Assembly (NCBI GenBank): GCA_903861235.1
Contig: CAIOTP010000253.1
Span: forward strand, 1-6,335
Direction of reading: 5' to 3'
From: an uncultured bacterium
Lineage (GTDB): Bacteria; Planctomycetota; Phycisphaerae; Phycisphaerales; SM1A02
DNA length: 6,335 bases
The notes under the pieces are model-generated. The model had not been told where the DNA came from. It saw only the letters and a list, made by a program, of their open reading frames with translations, and did no database searches. A program made the translations under genes and the position numbers. Numbering within the stretch: position 1 is the first letter of the stretch; each line of letters opens with the position of its first letter. Shown here one piece after another: positions 1 through 6,335 of the stretch.

Positions 1-309
1 AACAAGGACGAGGACGGCCGCGTGCGCTGCGTGGCGTGCTTCATGTGCGCCACCGCATGCCCCGCCAACTGCATCCACATCGTGGCCGACGAAAGCCCGT
101 GGGAGGACCGCGAGAAGTACCCCAAGCAGATCGACATCGACGAACTGCGCTGCATCTACTGCGGCATGTGCGAAGAGGCGTGCCCCTGCGACGCCATCGA
201 GCTCACCCCGCACTACGAGGTGACGGGCCTGAGCCGGAACGAGCTCATCTTCGACAAGTCGAAGCTGCTGCAGGTGTACGACGAGACCGTGGGCGAGAAG
301 CCCATGTGA
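1..309 (+). CDS. nuoI: NADH-quinone oxidoreductase subunit I (complex I ferredoxin subunit), 3' part
   Basis: This is the C-terminal 102 residues of the peripheral-arm subunit that carries clusters N6a and N6b and passes electrons from the NADH-oxidising module towards the quinone site at the cytoplasmic membrane face. The first visible cluster motif has cysteines at visible residues 10, 13, 16 and 20 (CVACFMCATACP). The second has cysteines at 51, 54, 57 and 61 (CIYCGMCEEACP). As in other two-cluster ferredoxin folds, the last Cys of each motif should ligate the opposite cluster. The tail (AIELTPHYEV, then NELIFDK) matches the NuoI pattern after the second cluster and separates it from generic ferredoxins. 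Cys24 has a counterpart in E. coli NuoI; Cys63, directly after the second CP, is an extra non-ligand cysteine. The reading frame is open from base 1, so the N-terminal membrane-associating helix and start lie upstream. The gene is probably part of a nuo operon entering from the left, and no nuoJ follows it. Confidence 0.93.
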   Translation, partial: NKDEDGRVRCVACFMCATACPANCIHIVADESPWEDREKYPKQIDIDELRCIYCGMCEEACPCDAIELTPHYEVTGLSRNELIFDKSKLLQVYDETVGEKPM

Positions 310-313
310 TCCG

Positions 314-327
314 CGCCCGGCGGGGCG
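314..327. terminator. small GC hairpin between convergent nuoI and the AsmA-like gene, possible weak bidirectional terminator
   Basis: CGCCC (314-318) and GGGCG (323-327) form a 5-bp perfect stem around a GGCG loop, extendable by one G-U pair (313/328). It fills most of the 18-bp gap between the two convergent stop codons. Neither strand has a U-run after it, so it is not a canonical intrinsic terminator. In DNA this GC-rich, such a short hairpin could also arise by chance. Confidence 0.25.
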
Positions 328-3300
328 TCACTTCTTCCCGCCACCGAACAGGTTGCCGATCGCGTCGCCGAGCTGCTTCTCGGCGCCCTTCAGGAGGTCG
401 CCGCCCATGCCCTTGGGCAGGTCGAACTCGGGCCGCACCGTCTCCTTCAGCTTGCTGCCGTCGAGCGGGCCGGTGAAGTCGATCGCCACCTGCACGGCGT
501 CTCCCACCTTCTGCCCGCCGCTGCCCAGCGCGTCGTTGAGCTTGCCCAGCAGGCCGCGTGCTCCAGGGACGCCCGAAAGCAGATTGGCCACGCTGCCCGC
601 CGGGTAGCGGATGGTGATGGGCTCGGCCACGGGCGGCGAGCGACCCAGATCGATGCGGGCGTCGCTGAGCAGCGTCTGCTGCCAGCTGCTGGTCCCCAGA
701 CGGCCCACCTGCACCTTGAAGTCCTTGTAGGTGAGCACGCCGGCGGTCACGGATCCCACCAGCGGCGAAACCAGCCCGGGCACGGTGCGGCTCTTGGAGG
801 CGATCGCGATGTCCATCAGGGCCAGGAACTGGTCGCTCTTCTCCAGTTCCACCTCGCCCACCTCCACGCGGAACGCGGTGTCGAGCGTCCGGGTGTCCAC
901 CGGCACCGGCATGCGGAGCGACTGCACGGTGGCCTGGATGGGTCGTCCCTGGGTGGTCTTCAGGTCGGCGAAGAAGGGATTGATGGGCCGCAGCACTCGT
1001 GAGCGGAAGCGGTCGTCCGGCTGCAGGCTCGCCGAAACGGGAGCTTCGGGCGTGATGGTGAGCGTGGACTGCGAGAACCGCACCCGCGGAGCCTGGATGG
1101 TCAGCGTGGGACTCTTCAGACTGGCCTGGAGGAAGTCCTGCGCGCCGCCTCCCGTGCGTCCCGACAGGTCCACGGTGAACACCGGCCCGAGCATGTCGAC
1201 CAGATAGCCGTCCATGCTGCTGGCCCGATCGACCAGCGCCGTGGGGAAGTCCTGCATCACGGCCTTCACCGCCAGGCGCTCGGGATCGAGCCGCGGCTTG
1301 CCGTCCGGCCCCTGCACCTGCGGCGCCTTCAGCTCCACCTCCAACGGGGCGGGCTTCTCCTGGCCTGCGGCGAGCGAACCCCGCAACTGGAACGAAAGAT
1401 CCTGCCCGCCACGCGAGACCAGGCTCACCTGTGCGGCGCCGAACGAGAGCGGCGGCGTTTCCTTCAGCTGGATCGACCAGGGCTCCAGGCCCAGCGCGGC
1501 GTCGATGTCCGCTCCGGCGCCCACCAGCCGAACGCCCCCACCGCCGTCGCCAGGGAGCGTGCAACTTCGCACGGTCGCCGACAGTTGCAGCGGCTGGCAG
1601 GACTGCACCGGAAGGCCAGGGTCGGCGGTGACGAGCAGCTGCTTCACCACCTCGGCCGGGAGCCTCGCCCGGAGATCCGCCTTGGAGAGGGTCAGCGTGC
1701 CGTCCACGGCGCGGGTGCCCTGGGCCTGCGCGGTCACCGGGTCGAGCGAGGCCTGCAACGAGAAGGACATGCCACCCGAACCGGTGCGCAGCCTCGCCGC
1801 CAGCGAGCGATCACCGCTGGTGCCGACCCAGTCGGGCATCTCCTGCGTGCTGCCCGCGAGCGCCAGGGCTCGACGCATGTCCACCCCGGACAGGTCCAGG
1901 CTGATCTCCTGCGTGCCCTGCAGCTGCTTCAGCTCCACCCGTGCGGCGGCCAGCGACGCGGCGGAATCACGGACATCGGCCTTCATGGCCAGCCGCGTGC
2001 CTTCCGCGGGAAGCAGAGGGCCGTCCATCTCGAACGTGACGCTGTCCAGCCTCAGCGGTGACGAGAGCCCGGGCACGCGGTTGCAGGCGACCGAGGCCAC
2101 GGTGGCTCGCACCTGTCCAGCCTGCTGCACATCAGCGGGCACGGTGGCCTCGGCGGCGATCGACTGCACCTGCACCGGACCCACGCCCTCCACGGCCGAA
2201 GCCATGGCGTCGGCGACGCCGATCTTTCCGGTGAACAGCTGCGACACCGAGGCGAGGACCTTGCCCTGCACGGAGAGCCTGTTCACCTGCACCGCACCCG
2301 CCTGCGGCACCTGCATGAGGGACGCTCCGTCCAGCGAGACGGTTCCGTCGAAGAGCGGACCCGCGACCGGCGAGAGATTGCCCTGGGCCTTGAGACCGCG
2401 CACGGAAGCCTGGCTGCACACTCCCTGCACCGCACCCAGGTCGGCGGACGCCACCATCAGCTCGACCGGCACGGTGGCGATCGAGGACGAGTCGATGGCC
2501 AGCCCTCGACGCGCCAACCTCGCAGGCCCGGCGGTCAACTGGACCGGCACCGGCTGCGTCAGCGTGACCTGCCCGCCGGCAAGATCGTTCACCAGAGCCG
2601 GCTGCAGCAGCAGTCCGGCGCGGAACTCGGGCACCTGAAGGGAGGCGGCGTCCCACGCGGCCTTCGCCGCCAAGGTTCCGGCCTGCGTGTCCACCTGCAG
2701 CTGCCCCGAGCCCTCGGCTGCGCCGCCCGCGAAGCTGGCTCGCACGGTGGTGGTGCCCAGCCCCGCCTTCGCCAGTCTGGATCGGACCTGGGCAGGCAAC
2801 CCGGGAAGCAGGTTCGGATCCATCGGCCCGGCGCTCAGGGTTCCCTGCAGCCGCGCCGCGGCCACATCCAGGGCTGCACCCAGCCCGCTGACCTGCGCGG
2901 CGAACTGGATGGGCTGTCGCTGCACGGTCGCGTCCAGTGCAAGCTCGACCGAATCGCGGATCGCCGGGGAACGGAAGGTCGCGGCGGCGGTCAGCTGCAC
3001 CGGCTCGGGCGCCAGGCCCGTCACCGCCATGGGATCCATGGCCAGGGATCCTTCGAGCGACACGGCGGACACGTCGAATCCATCCTTGCCGATGCCGGGC
3101 GTGGCGAACTTCGTCAGGCTCACTTGCACGCGACCCGGAACGCCGACCTGCACTCCGAGAGCGGTAAGCAGCGCCGGGTCCAGATCCAGGGCGGCCGACG
3201 CATCGCTGCCCTGCACGGCCCCGGTGGATGCGTCCACGGCTGCGCTGGCCTGGACCTTGGCGTGCTCCGCCACGACCTCGACCCGCACCCGGCCCGTGCC

Positions 3301-4344
3301 GCCCTCCACGGCCACATCGATCGACGGCCCCAGGTCACGCACCGCCACCAGCGGCGTGCCGGCCAGCCATCGCTGCAGCGCGGCCGCGGGGAATTGTCGA
3401 ACGCTCACCGATCCCGTCCAGGTCCTGGGGTCGGACGCCCAGGGAGCCGTCGCCGAGCCGGCGCTCGGTCGGTTGGCCTGCAGCGCCACCTCGGCCGAAG
3501 CCTGCTGTCCGTCGAGGGCGAGATCGCTCCGGGCCTCGATCGCGATCGGCTTGCCCGCATCGGCGCGCAGCGCCAGCGACGCGGAGCGCACCTGCACCTG
3601 CATGCCGGCCACGGGCAGCATGAACCCGCTCACGGAGGCCTGCACGCTGCCGGTCATGCCCGCCAGATCGGGCTGACCGGCCTGGGACAGCATGTCGTCG
3701 AGCTGCGCCTTCACGGCCACCTGGCCCGACTGGTCACGGACCTGGGTGGCCCCGGAGAGCTCCACCTGCAGCGGACGGCCCGGACCAGCCTCGGCCGAGC
3801 CCTTGAGGTCGCGCAGGGCCATGGCCACGCCGGCATCGTCGTCGAGCTGCAGCTCGAACCGCTTCACGGCGAGCCTCACCGGGAAGGGAAGCTCCATGGG
3901 TCCGCGCGCCGGAGCGGGCTTGCTGGCGCCGGTCGTCGCGGCCGGCTTGGGCAGGTCCGCCACGCTCAACGACCCGTCGGGCTTCAGACGAGCCTTCACC
4001 GAGCCCTCCATCTCCACGCGAAGCGGATCCACCCGACCGAGCAGCAGGTCCAGCAGACCGTTGTCCACCACGACCGAGGCCTCGATCAGGGTCTGACCCG
4101 ACGCATCACGAACCTGCAGGCCCTCCACACGCTGCTGCCCCGTCCAGGAGAGTCCCAGGGCTCGAAGCGAGGCCGAGCCGTTCACTGCGGCGGCCAGTCG
4201 GCTCTCGACCAGACCGCGACCCAGGCCCCCGCTCAGCAGCGTGGGAGCCAGCACGATCAGAAGCGCGACGATCGCCAGGACGGCGCCCGCGACCATGAGC
4301 GACCACTTCAGCCAGCGACGCTGTTTGCCTTGATCCACGATCAA
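328..4344 (-). CDS. AsmA-like, membrane-anchored giant envelope protein (1338 aa)
   Basis: This is a very large protein with a cytoplasmic basic N-terminus (K7, R9, R10, K13), one strongly hydrophobic helix at about residues 14-37, and then about 1300 periplasm-exposed residues. Residues 45-130 follow the AsmA-family N-terminal pattern: a short amphipathic segment, a 'LGLSWTGQQRVEGLQVRD' strand pair, a sequence modifying 'a..v....ll.ll.g', and a KPDGSLSVADL ending. An Ala/Pro linker (132-150) follows. The rest is alternating polar/hydrophobic beta-strand sequence rich in V, A, Q, S and L, with only four cysteines (643, 754, 916, 928). Near the C-terminus, a GVLTYKDFKV strand and an ARIDLG segment (1202-1234) resemble the closing part of AsmA-like domains. 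AsmA/TamB/YhdP relatives span the envelope and take part in inner-to-outer-membrane phospholipid transport; that role here is inference. The TTG start overlaps the nadA stop (TTGA). A GTG six bases downstream (4338) is an equal or better start because GGTGGA lies 6 nt before it. The exact subfamily is not recognised. Confidence 0.8.
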   Translation of the reverse strand: MIVDQGKQRRWLKWSLMVAGAVLAIVALLIVLAPTLLSGGLGRGLVESRLAAAVNGSASLRALGLSWTGQQRVEGLQVRDASGQTLIEASVVVDNGLLDLLLGRVDPLRVEMEGSVKARLKPDGSLSVADLPKPAATTGASKPAPARGPMELPFPVRLAVKRFELQLDDDAGVAMALRDLKGSAEAGPGRPLQVELSGATQVRDQSGQVAVKAQLDDMLSQAGQPDLAGMTGSVQASVSGFMLPVAGMQVQVRSASLALRADAGKPIAIEARSDLALDGQQASAEVALQANRPSAGSATAPWASDPRTWTGSVSVRQFPAAALQRWLAGTPLVAVRDLGPSIDVAVEGGTGRVRVEVVAEHAKVQASAAVDASTGAVQGSDASAALDLDPALLTALGVQVGVPGRVQVSLTKFATPGIGKDGFDVSAVSLEGSLAMDPMAVTGLAPEPVQLTAAATFRSPAIRDSVELALDATVQRQPIQFAAQVSGLGAALDVAAARLQGTLSAGPMDPNLLPGLPAQVRSRLAKAGLGTTTVRASFAGGAAEGSGQLQVDTQAGTLAAKAAWDAASLQVPEFRAGLLLQPALVNDLAGGQVTLTQPVPVQLTAGPARLARRGLAIDSSSIATVPVELMVASADLGAVQGVCSQASVRGLKAQGNLSPVAGPLFDGTVSLDGASLMQVPQAGAVQVNRLSVQGKVLASVSQLFTGKIGVADAMASAVEGVGPVQVQSIAAEATVPADVQQAGQVRATVASVACNRVPGLSSPLRLDSVTFEMDGPLLPAEGTRLAMKADVRDSAASLAAARVELKQLQGTQEISLDLSGVDMRRALALAGSTQEMPDWVGTSGDRSLAARLRTGSGGMSFSLQASLDPVTAQAQGTRAVDGTLTLSKADLRARLPAEVVKQLLVTADPGLPVQSCQPLQLSATVRSCTLPGDGGGGVRLVGAGADIDAALGLEPWSIQLKETPPLSFGAAQVSLVSRGGQDLSFQLRGSLAAGQEKPAPLEVELKAPQVQGPDGKPRLDPERLAVKAVMQDFPTALVDRASSMDGYLVDMLGPVFTVDLSGRTGGGAQDFLQASLKSPTLTIQAPRVRFSQSTLTITPEAPVSASLQPDDRFRSRVLRPINPFFADLKTTQGRPIQATVQSLRMPVPVDTRTLDTAFRVEVGEVELEKSDQFLALMDIAIASKSRTVPGLVSPLVGSVTAGVLTYKDFKVQVGRLGTSSWQQTLLSDARIDLGRSPPVAEPITIRYPAGSVANLLSGVPGARGLLGKLNDALGSGGQKVGDAVQVAIDFTGPLDGSKLKETVRPEFDLPKGMGGDLLKGAEKQLGDAIGNLFGGGKK
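1144..1251 (-). repeat. degenerate internal protein repeat, copy 2 (residues 1032-1067 of the AsmA-like protein)
   Basis: This segment begins DFPTALVDR, then about 12 residues later has LGPVFTVDL, ending in SGRTGGG. It lines up with residues 317-353 of the same protein through FP-x-A at the start, LGP-x-x-x-V in the middle and G-x-x-G at the end, with nearly equal spacing. The similarity is visible in the protein only; the DNA copies are diverged. It probably marks the same beta-sheet module occurring twice. Confidence 0.4.
3286..3396 (-). repeat. degenerate internal protein repeat, copy 1 (residues 317-353 of the AsmA-like protein)
   Basis: This is the partner of the repeat at residues 1032-1067. 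It starts QFPAAALQR, continues to LGPSIDVAV, and ends EGGTGRV. The shared FP, LGP and terminal Gly positions keep their spacing to within one or two residues. About 715 residues separate the copies, so if real this is an ancient modular duplication rather than a recent tandem repeat. Confidence 0.4.
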
Positions 4345-5540
4345 TCCACCATGGCGGCGGCCGGGGCGGGCGGTCGCAGCGAGAGCATGCGTTCAAGCCC
4401 GCGCCGCGCCAGGGCGGCCGCCTGCGGGTGCACCTGGATGCGGTTGACCACGCGGCCCTCCGCCAGGTTGTCCAGCGTCCAGAGCAGGTGCTTCTGGTCG
4501 ATGCGCACCATGGTGGTGCACAGGCACTGGCAGTCGCTCAGGATGCGGGCGTTCACCCCTCTCGCCTGCGCCTGTCGGCACAGCCGGTCGACCAGGTGCA
4601 CCTCGGTGCCGATGGTCCAGCTGCTGCCCGGGGCCGCCTGCTGCAGGCGCTCGATGATGAACTCGGTGCTGCCCACCTCGTCGGCGAGCTCGACGACCTC
4701 CTGGCAGCACTCCGGATGCACGATCACGGTGGTGGAGGGATCGCGGTGGCGCGCCTGGGCCAGGTGCTCCGGACGGAAGAGCTTGTGCACGCTGCAGTGA
4801 CCCGCCCAGAGCAGCACGGTGCTTCGGCGGATCGCCTCCACGGTGAGGCCGCCCCGAGGACGCCTGGGGTTCCACACCGCCATGTCCGCCTCGCCACCAC
4901 CACGCTCGGCGTCCAGTTCGCTGCGGAGGCCTCGCATGCGAGCCGTGTTGCGCCCCAGGTGCTGGTCCGGCATGAAGAGCACCTGGACACGCTCGCCTGG
5001 CTCGAGCGGGCGCTCCCCGCCCTGCATGGCCCAGTCGAAGACCTCGCGGGCGTTGCCGCTGGTGCAGCAGGCCCCGCCACGCTCGCCCACGAAAGCCTTC
5101 ACCGCGGCGCTGCTGTTCACGTAGGTGATCGGCACCACGCGCACCCGGCCGCCGGCATGGGCCCGGGCGATCTCCTCCCATGCGGTCAACGCGTCGTCGT
5201 AGGCGGCCATGTCGGCCATGCTGCAGCCCGCCGAAAGATCGGGCAGGATCACCTGCACGTCGTCGCTGGTCAGGATGTCCGCCGTCTCGGCCATGAAGTG
5301 CACGCCGCAGAAGACGATGAAGCGGGCGCCACGCCGGGGCGCCTCGGCCGCGGCCATGCGGCTGAGCTTGAGCGAGTCGCCGATCAGGTCGGCGTGACGG
5401 ATGACCTCGTCGCGCTGGTAATGGTGCCCGAGCACCAGGAGCCGGTGGCCCAGCTCGCGTCGCCGCGCGTCGATCGACTCGCCGAGCTGCTCCTCGGAGA
5501 GCTCACGGTAGCGCAGCGGAATCTCGGGTTGCCAGAGCAC
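4341..5540 (-). CDS. nadA: quinolinate synthase NadA, long form
   Basis: NadA is a cytoplasmic [4Fe-4S] enzyme that condenses iminoaspartate (made by NadB or aspartate dehydrogenase) with dihydroxyacetone phosphate to give quinolinate, the pyridine ring of NAD. The 399 residues show the three pseudo-symmetric domains and most family signatures: GHHYQ (38-42), CGVHFMAETADIL (78-90), GCSMAD (105-110), YVNSSAAVKA (140-149), CCTSGNA (158-164), PDQHLGRN (191-198), GHCSVH (247-252), HPECC (275-279), GTEVHLV (311-317) and CQCLCTTM (337-344). By family analogy the cluster ligands should be Cys106, Cys249 and one of the C-terminal cysteines, most likely Cys341. The length fits the Bacillus-type long NadA with a modest insertion around 207-219. 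The start is GTG; no other plausible start lies nearby, and no Shine-Dalgarno precedes it. It sits 57 bp after ispE and overlaps the AsmA-like gene by 4 bp. nadB and nadC are not in the window. Confidence 0.96.
   Translation of the reverse strand: MLWQPEIPLRYRELSEEQLGESIDARRRELGHRLLVLGHHYQRDEVIRHADLIGDSLKLSRMAAAEAPRRGARFIVFCGVHFMAETADILTSDDVQVILPDLSAGCSMADMAAYDDALTAWEEIARAHAGGRVRVVPITYVNSSAAVKAFVGERGGACCTSGNAREVFDWAMQGGERPLEPGERVQVLFMPDQHLGRNTARMRGLRSELDAERGGGEADMAVWNPRRPRGGLTVEAIRRSTVLLWAGHCSVHKLFRPEHLAQARHRDPSTTVIVHPECCQEVVELADEVGSTEFIIERLQQAAPGSSWTIGTEVHLVDRLCRQAQARGVNARILSDCQCLCTTMVRIDQKHLLWTLDNLAEGRVVNRIQVHPQAAALARRGLERMLSLRPPAPAAAMVD
4345..4350 (-). promoter_or_regulatory. Shine-Dalgarno-like site inside the end of nadA that may set the AsmA-like start
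   Basis: On the minus strand GGTGGA lies within the last codons of nadA. It is immediately next to the TTG at 4344, too close to serve it, but 6 nt before the in-frame GTG at 4338, which is normal spacing. This favours GTG 4338 as the true start, giving a 1336-residue product two bases after the nadA stop. The match to the anti-SD is only moderate and chance is possible in this GC-rich DNA. Confidence 0.35.
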
Positions 5541-5547
5541 GGGGGCG

Positions 5548-5553
5548 ATTCTA
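5548..5553 (-). promoter_or_regulatory. nadA: possible -10 box for a leaderless nadA transcript
   Basis: TAGAAT on the minus strand matches the sigma-70 -10 consensus at five of six positions and ends 7 nt before the GTG start of nadA. That spacing would put the transcription start on or next to the start codon. There is no Shine-Dalgarno between the box and the GTG, as expected for a leaderless mRNA. No convincing -35 hexamer is seen 16-18 nt upstream, where the sequence is GC-rich and partly taken up by a hairpin. It is one of very few AT-rich hexamers in this region. Confidence 0.35.
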
Positions 5554-5555
5554 GG

Positions 5556-5580
5556 CCGGCGTCCTTCGGATTCCCGCCGG
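5556..5580 (-). terminator. hairpin in the ispE-nadA gap, possible ispE terminator or attenuating structure
   Basis: On the minus strand CCGGCG (5580-5575) pairs perfectly with CGCCGG (5561-5556). Inside it TCC (5570-5568) pairs with GGA (5564-5562) around a three-base GAA loop, leaving a four-base GGAA bulge on one side. The structure lies in the 57-bp gap, 17 bp after the ispE stop and 2 bp before the TAGAAT box. It lacks a U-run, so it does not fit a classical intrinsic terminator. It could slow readthrough from ispE into nadA or have no function. Confidence 0.3.
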
Positions 5581-5597
5581 AACCGCCGAGAAGCCTC

Positions 5598-6335
5598 TCA
5601 GGCGCAGGGACGGTGCGCCCAGGCCGTTTCCGGGCTCTCGACGGCCCGCACCGGCACCGGCCGCTGCACCAGGTCCTGCACGCCGGCAAGGTCGCTCCGA
5701 AGCGCCGGCGCCACCTCGAAGGCCGGCTCCGCCAGGTCGTTGAAGGGCTCGTGATGGCCGGGCACGCATGCGCGACCCGCCATCTCGTGCACTCGCGCCG
5801 CCTGCAGCATGGCGTCCGGGCACAGCGCATCGAACGCGCGATAGACGGGACCCGTGGGACAGGCGGCCTCGGGCATGACCAGCACCGCATGCAGGTCCTG
5901 CGGCATGGGGACATGCGACAGCCGCTCCCCCAGGCCCTCCACCACCGCGCTGCCGCCCCTCACCAGGAACGGCACGTCGCTGCCGAGCGGCCGAGCGATC
6001 TCCGCCAGCCGCTCGGTGCCGAGCTCCAGGCCGAAGAGCAGGTCGACCGCGCGAAGCATGGCGGCGGCGTCGCTGCTGCCTCCACCCAGGCCTCCACCCA
6101 CGGGAATCCGCTTCTCCAGGCGCATCTTGACCGGAAGCTTGCGGCCCACGTGCGCCTCCACCAGCTGGTGGGCGCGGACGGCCAGATCCTTGGTGATGGA
6201 CCAGTCGATGTCGCGCCGCCTTCTCGCCTCGGCGTGCCACAGGATGGCGTACATCGACATGGATTCAGGATCGATCGCCTCCACGGTCAGCTCGTCGAAC
6301 AGGTCCACCGTCACCATCCAGCTGCTGATGGGATG
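5598..6335 (-). CDS. ispE: 4-diphosphocytidyl-2-C-methyl-D-erythritol kinase (IspE), 5' end missing, unusual short C-terminus
   Basis: IspE is a GHMP-family kinase of the MEP isoprenoid pathway. It phosphorylates the 2-hydroxyl of CDP-methylerythritol with ATP in the cytoplasm. The 245 visible residues begin inside motif I (HPISSWM, the end of the usual DGYH...S.M), so roughly 25 N-terminal residues lie beyond the window edge. The ATP-binding loop PVGGGLGGGSSDAAA is at visible residues 78-92. The LGSDVPFLVRGG block is at 117-128, where Asp120 is the expected catalytic base. CPTGPVYRAFD (159-169) and FNDL (198-201) follow in family order. After FNDL only about 44 residues remain, ending VESPETAWAHRPCA, and the usual C-terminal Gly-rich GSGS/GTGA motif III with its final helix-strand unit is not seen. 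No such motif appears in the other frames before nadA either. The identity is secure from motifs I-II and the Asp block; whether the tail is natural, deleted or frameshifted is open. Confidence 0.9.
   Translation of the reverse strand, partial: HPISSWMVTVDLFDELTVEAIDPESMSMYAILWHAEARRRRDIDWSITKDLAVRAHQLVEAHVGRKLPVKMRLEKRIPVGGGLGGGSSDAAAMLRAVDLLFGLELGTERLAEIARPLGSDVPFLVRGGSAVVEGLGERLSHVPMPQDLHAVLVMPEAACPTGPVYRAFDALCPDAMLQAARVHEMAGRACVPGHHEPFNDLAEPAFEVAPALRSDLAGVQDLVQRPVPVRAVESPETAWAHRPCA

Noticed and set aside
245..1564. Open frame of 439 codons on the minus strand in another phase of the AsmA-like gene, running into nuoI
   Set aside because: It overlaps two supported genes and gives Arg/Gly/Ala-rich sequence without domain signals.
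1214..2638. Long open frame (474 codons) on the plus strand, antisense to the AsmA-like gene
   Set aside because: Its product is rich in Ser, Arg, Pro, Thr and Cys with no recognisable domain. It mirrors the codon pattern of the strong minus-strand gene, as expected in GC-rich DNA.
3029..3052. Clustered GGATCC and CCATGG palindromes around 3029-3052
   Set aside because: They lie within coding sequence, are short and imperfect as a larger palindrome, and are explained by Met, Asp, Pro and Ala codons of the AsmA-like protein.
2687..3676. Open frame of 329 codons on the plus strand
   Set aside because: Low-complexity Ser/Thr/Ala/Arg composition with no motif; it lies entirely opposite the AsmA-like coding sequence.
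3124..4800. Long open frame (558 codons) on the plus strand spanning the AsmA-like gene and the end of nadA
   Set aside because: It crosses two confident genes on the other strand, and its His/Arg/Gly-rich composition is typical of a shadow frame.
5551..6240. Alternative minus-strand frame over ispE, tested as a source of a frameshifted IspE C-terminus
   Set aside because: Its end, GLGAPSLRLRGF and onward, has no GSGS/GTGA motif or IspE-like tail, so a simple frameshift rescue is not supported.

Overview
The window is a GC-rich, densely coding bacterial chromosomal segment with four protein genes and almost no spare DNA. One gene runs off each end. The best guess at the source is a Planctomycetota bacterium, probably a Phycisphaerae-like lineage. 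This rests on the high GC content, the long-form NadA, the style of the NuoI ferredoxin core, a very large AsmA-like envelope protein, and start regions that mostly lack Shine-Dalgarno sequences. It is inferred from protein character only; no rRNA or other marker is present.

Layout: positions 1-309 (+) hold the 3' end of nuoI, the two-[4Fe-4S] ferredoxin subunit of respiratory complex I. It converges, across an 18-bp gap with a small GC hairpin, on a leftward cluster of three genes. Read in the direction of transcription (right to left), these are ispE (5598-6335, 5' end outside the window), nadA (4341-5540) and a 1338-residue AsmA-like membrane-anchored protein (328-4344). nadA and the AsmA-like gene overlap by four bases and are probably co-translated. 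ispE and nadA are separated by 57 bp containing a hairpin and a TAGAAT box placed so that nadA could be read from its own leaderless transcript.

Functionally these are housekeeping genes: isoprenoid precursor synthesis (IspE), de novo NAD synthesis (NadA), envelope or lipid-transport biology (AsmA-like) and NADH oxidation (NuoI). NadA feeds the NAD pool that complex I oxidises, but the opposite orientation gives no sign of co-regulation. I see no mobile element, CRISPR array, tRNA, rRNA, phage gene or defence system, and no evidence of a new multi-gene system.

The points most worth a second look are the apparent loss of the C-terminal glycine-rich GHMP-kinase motif in IspE, the putative leaderless start of nadA, and the internally repeated architecture of the AsmA-like protein together with its tight coupling to nadA.
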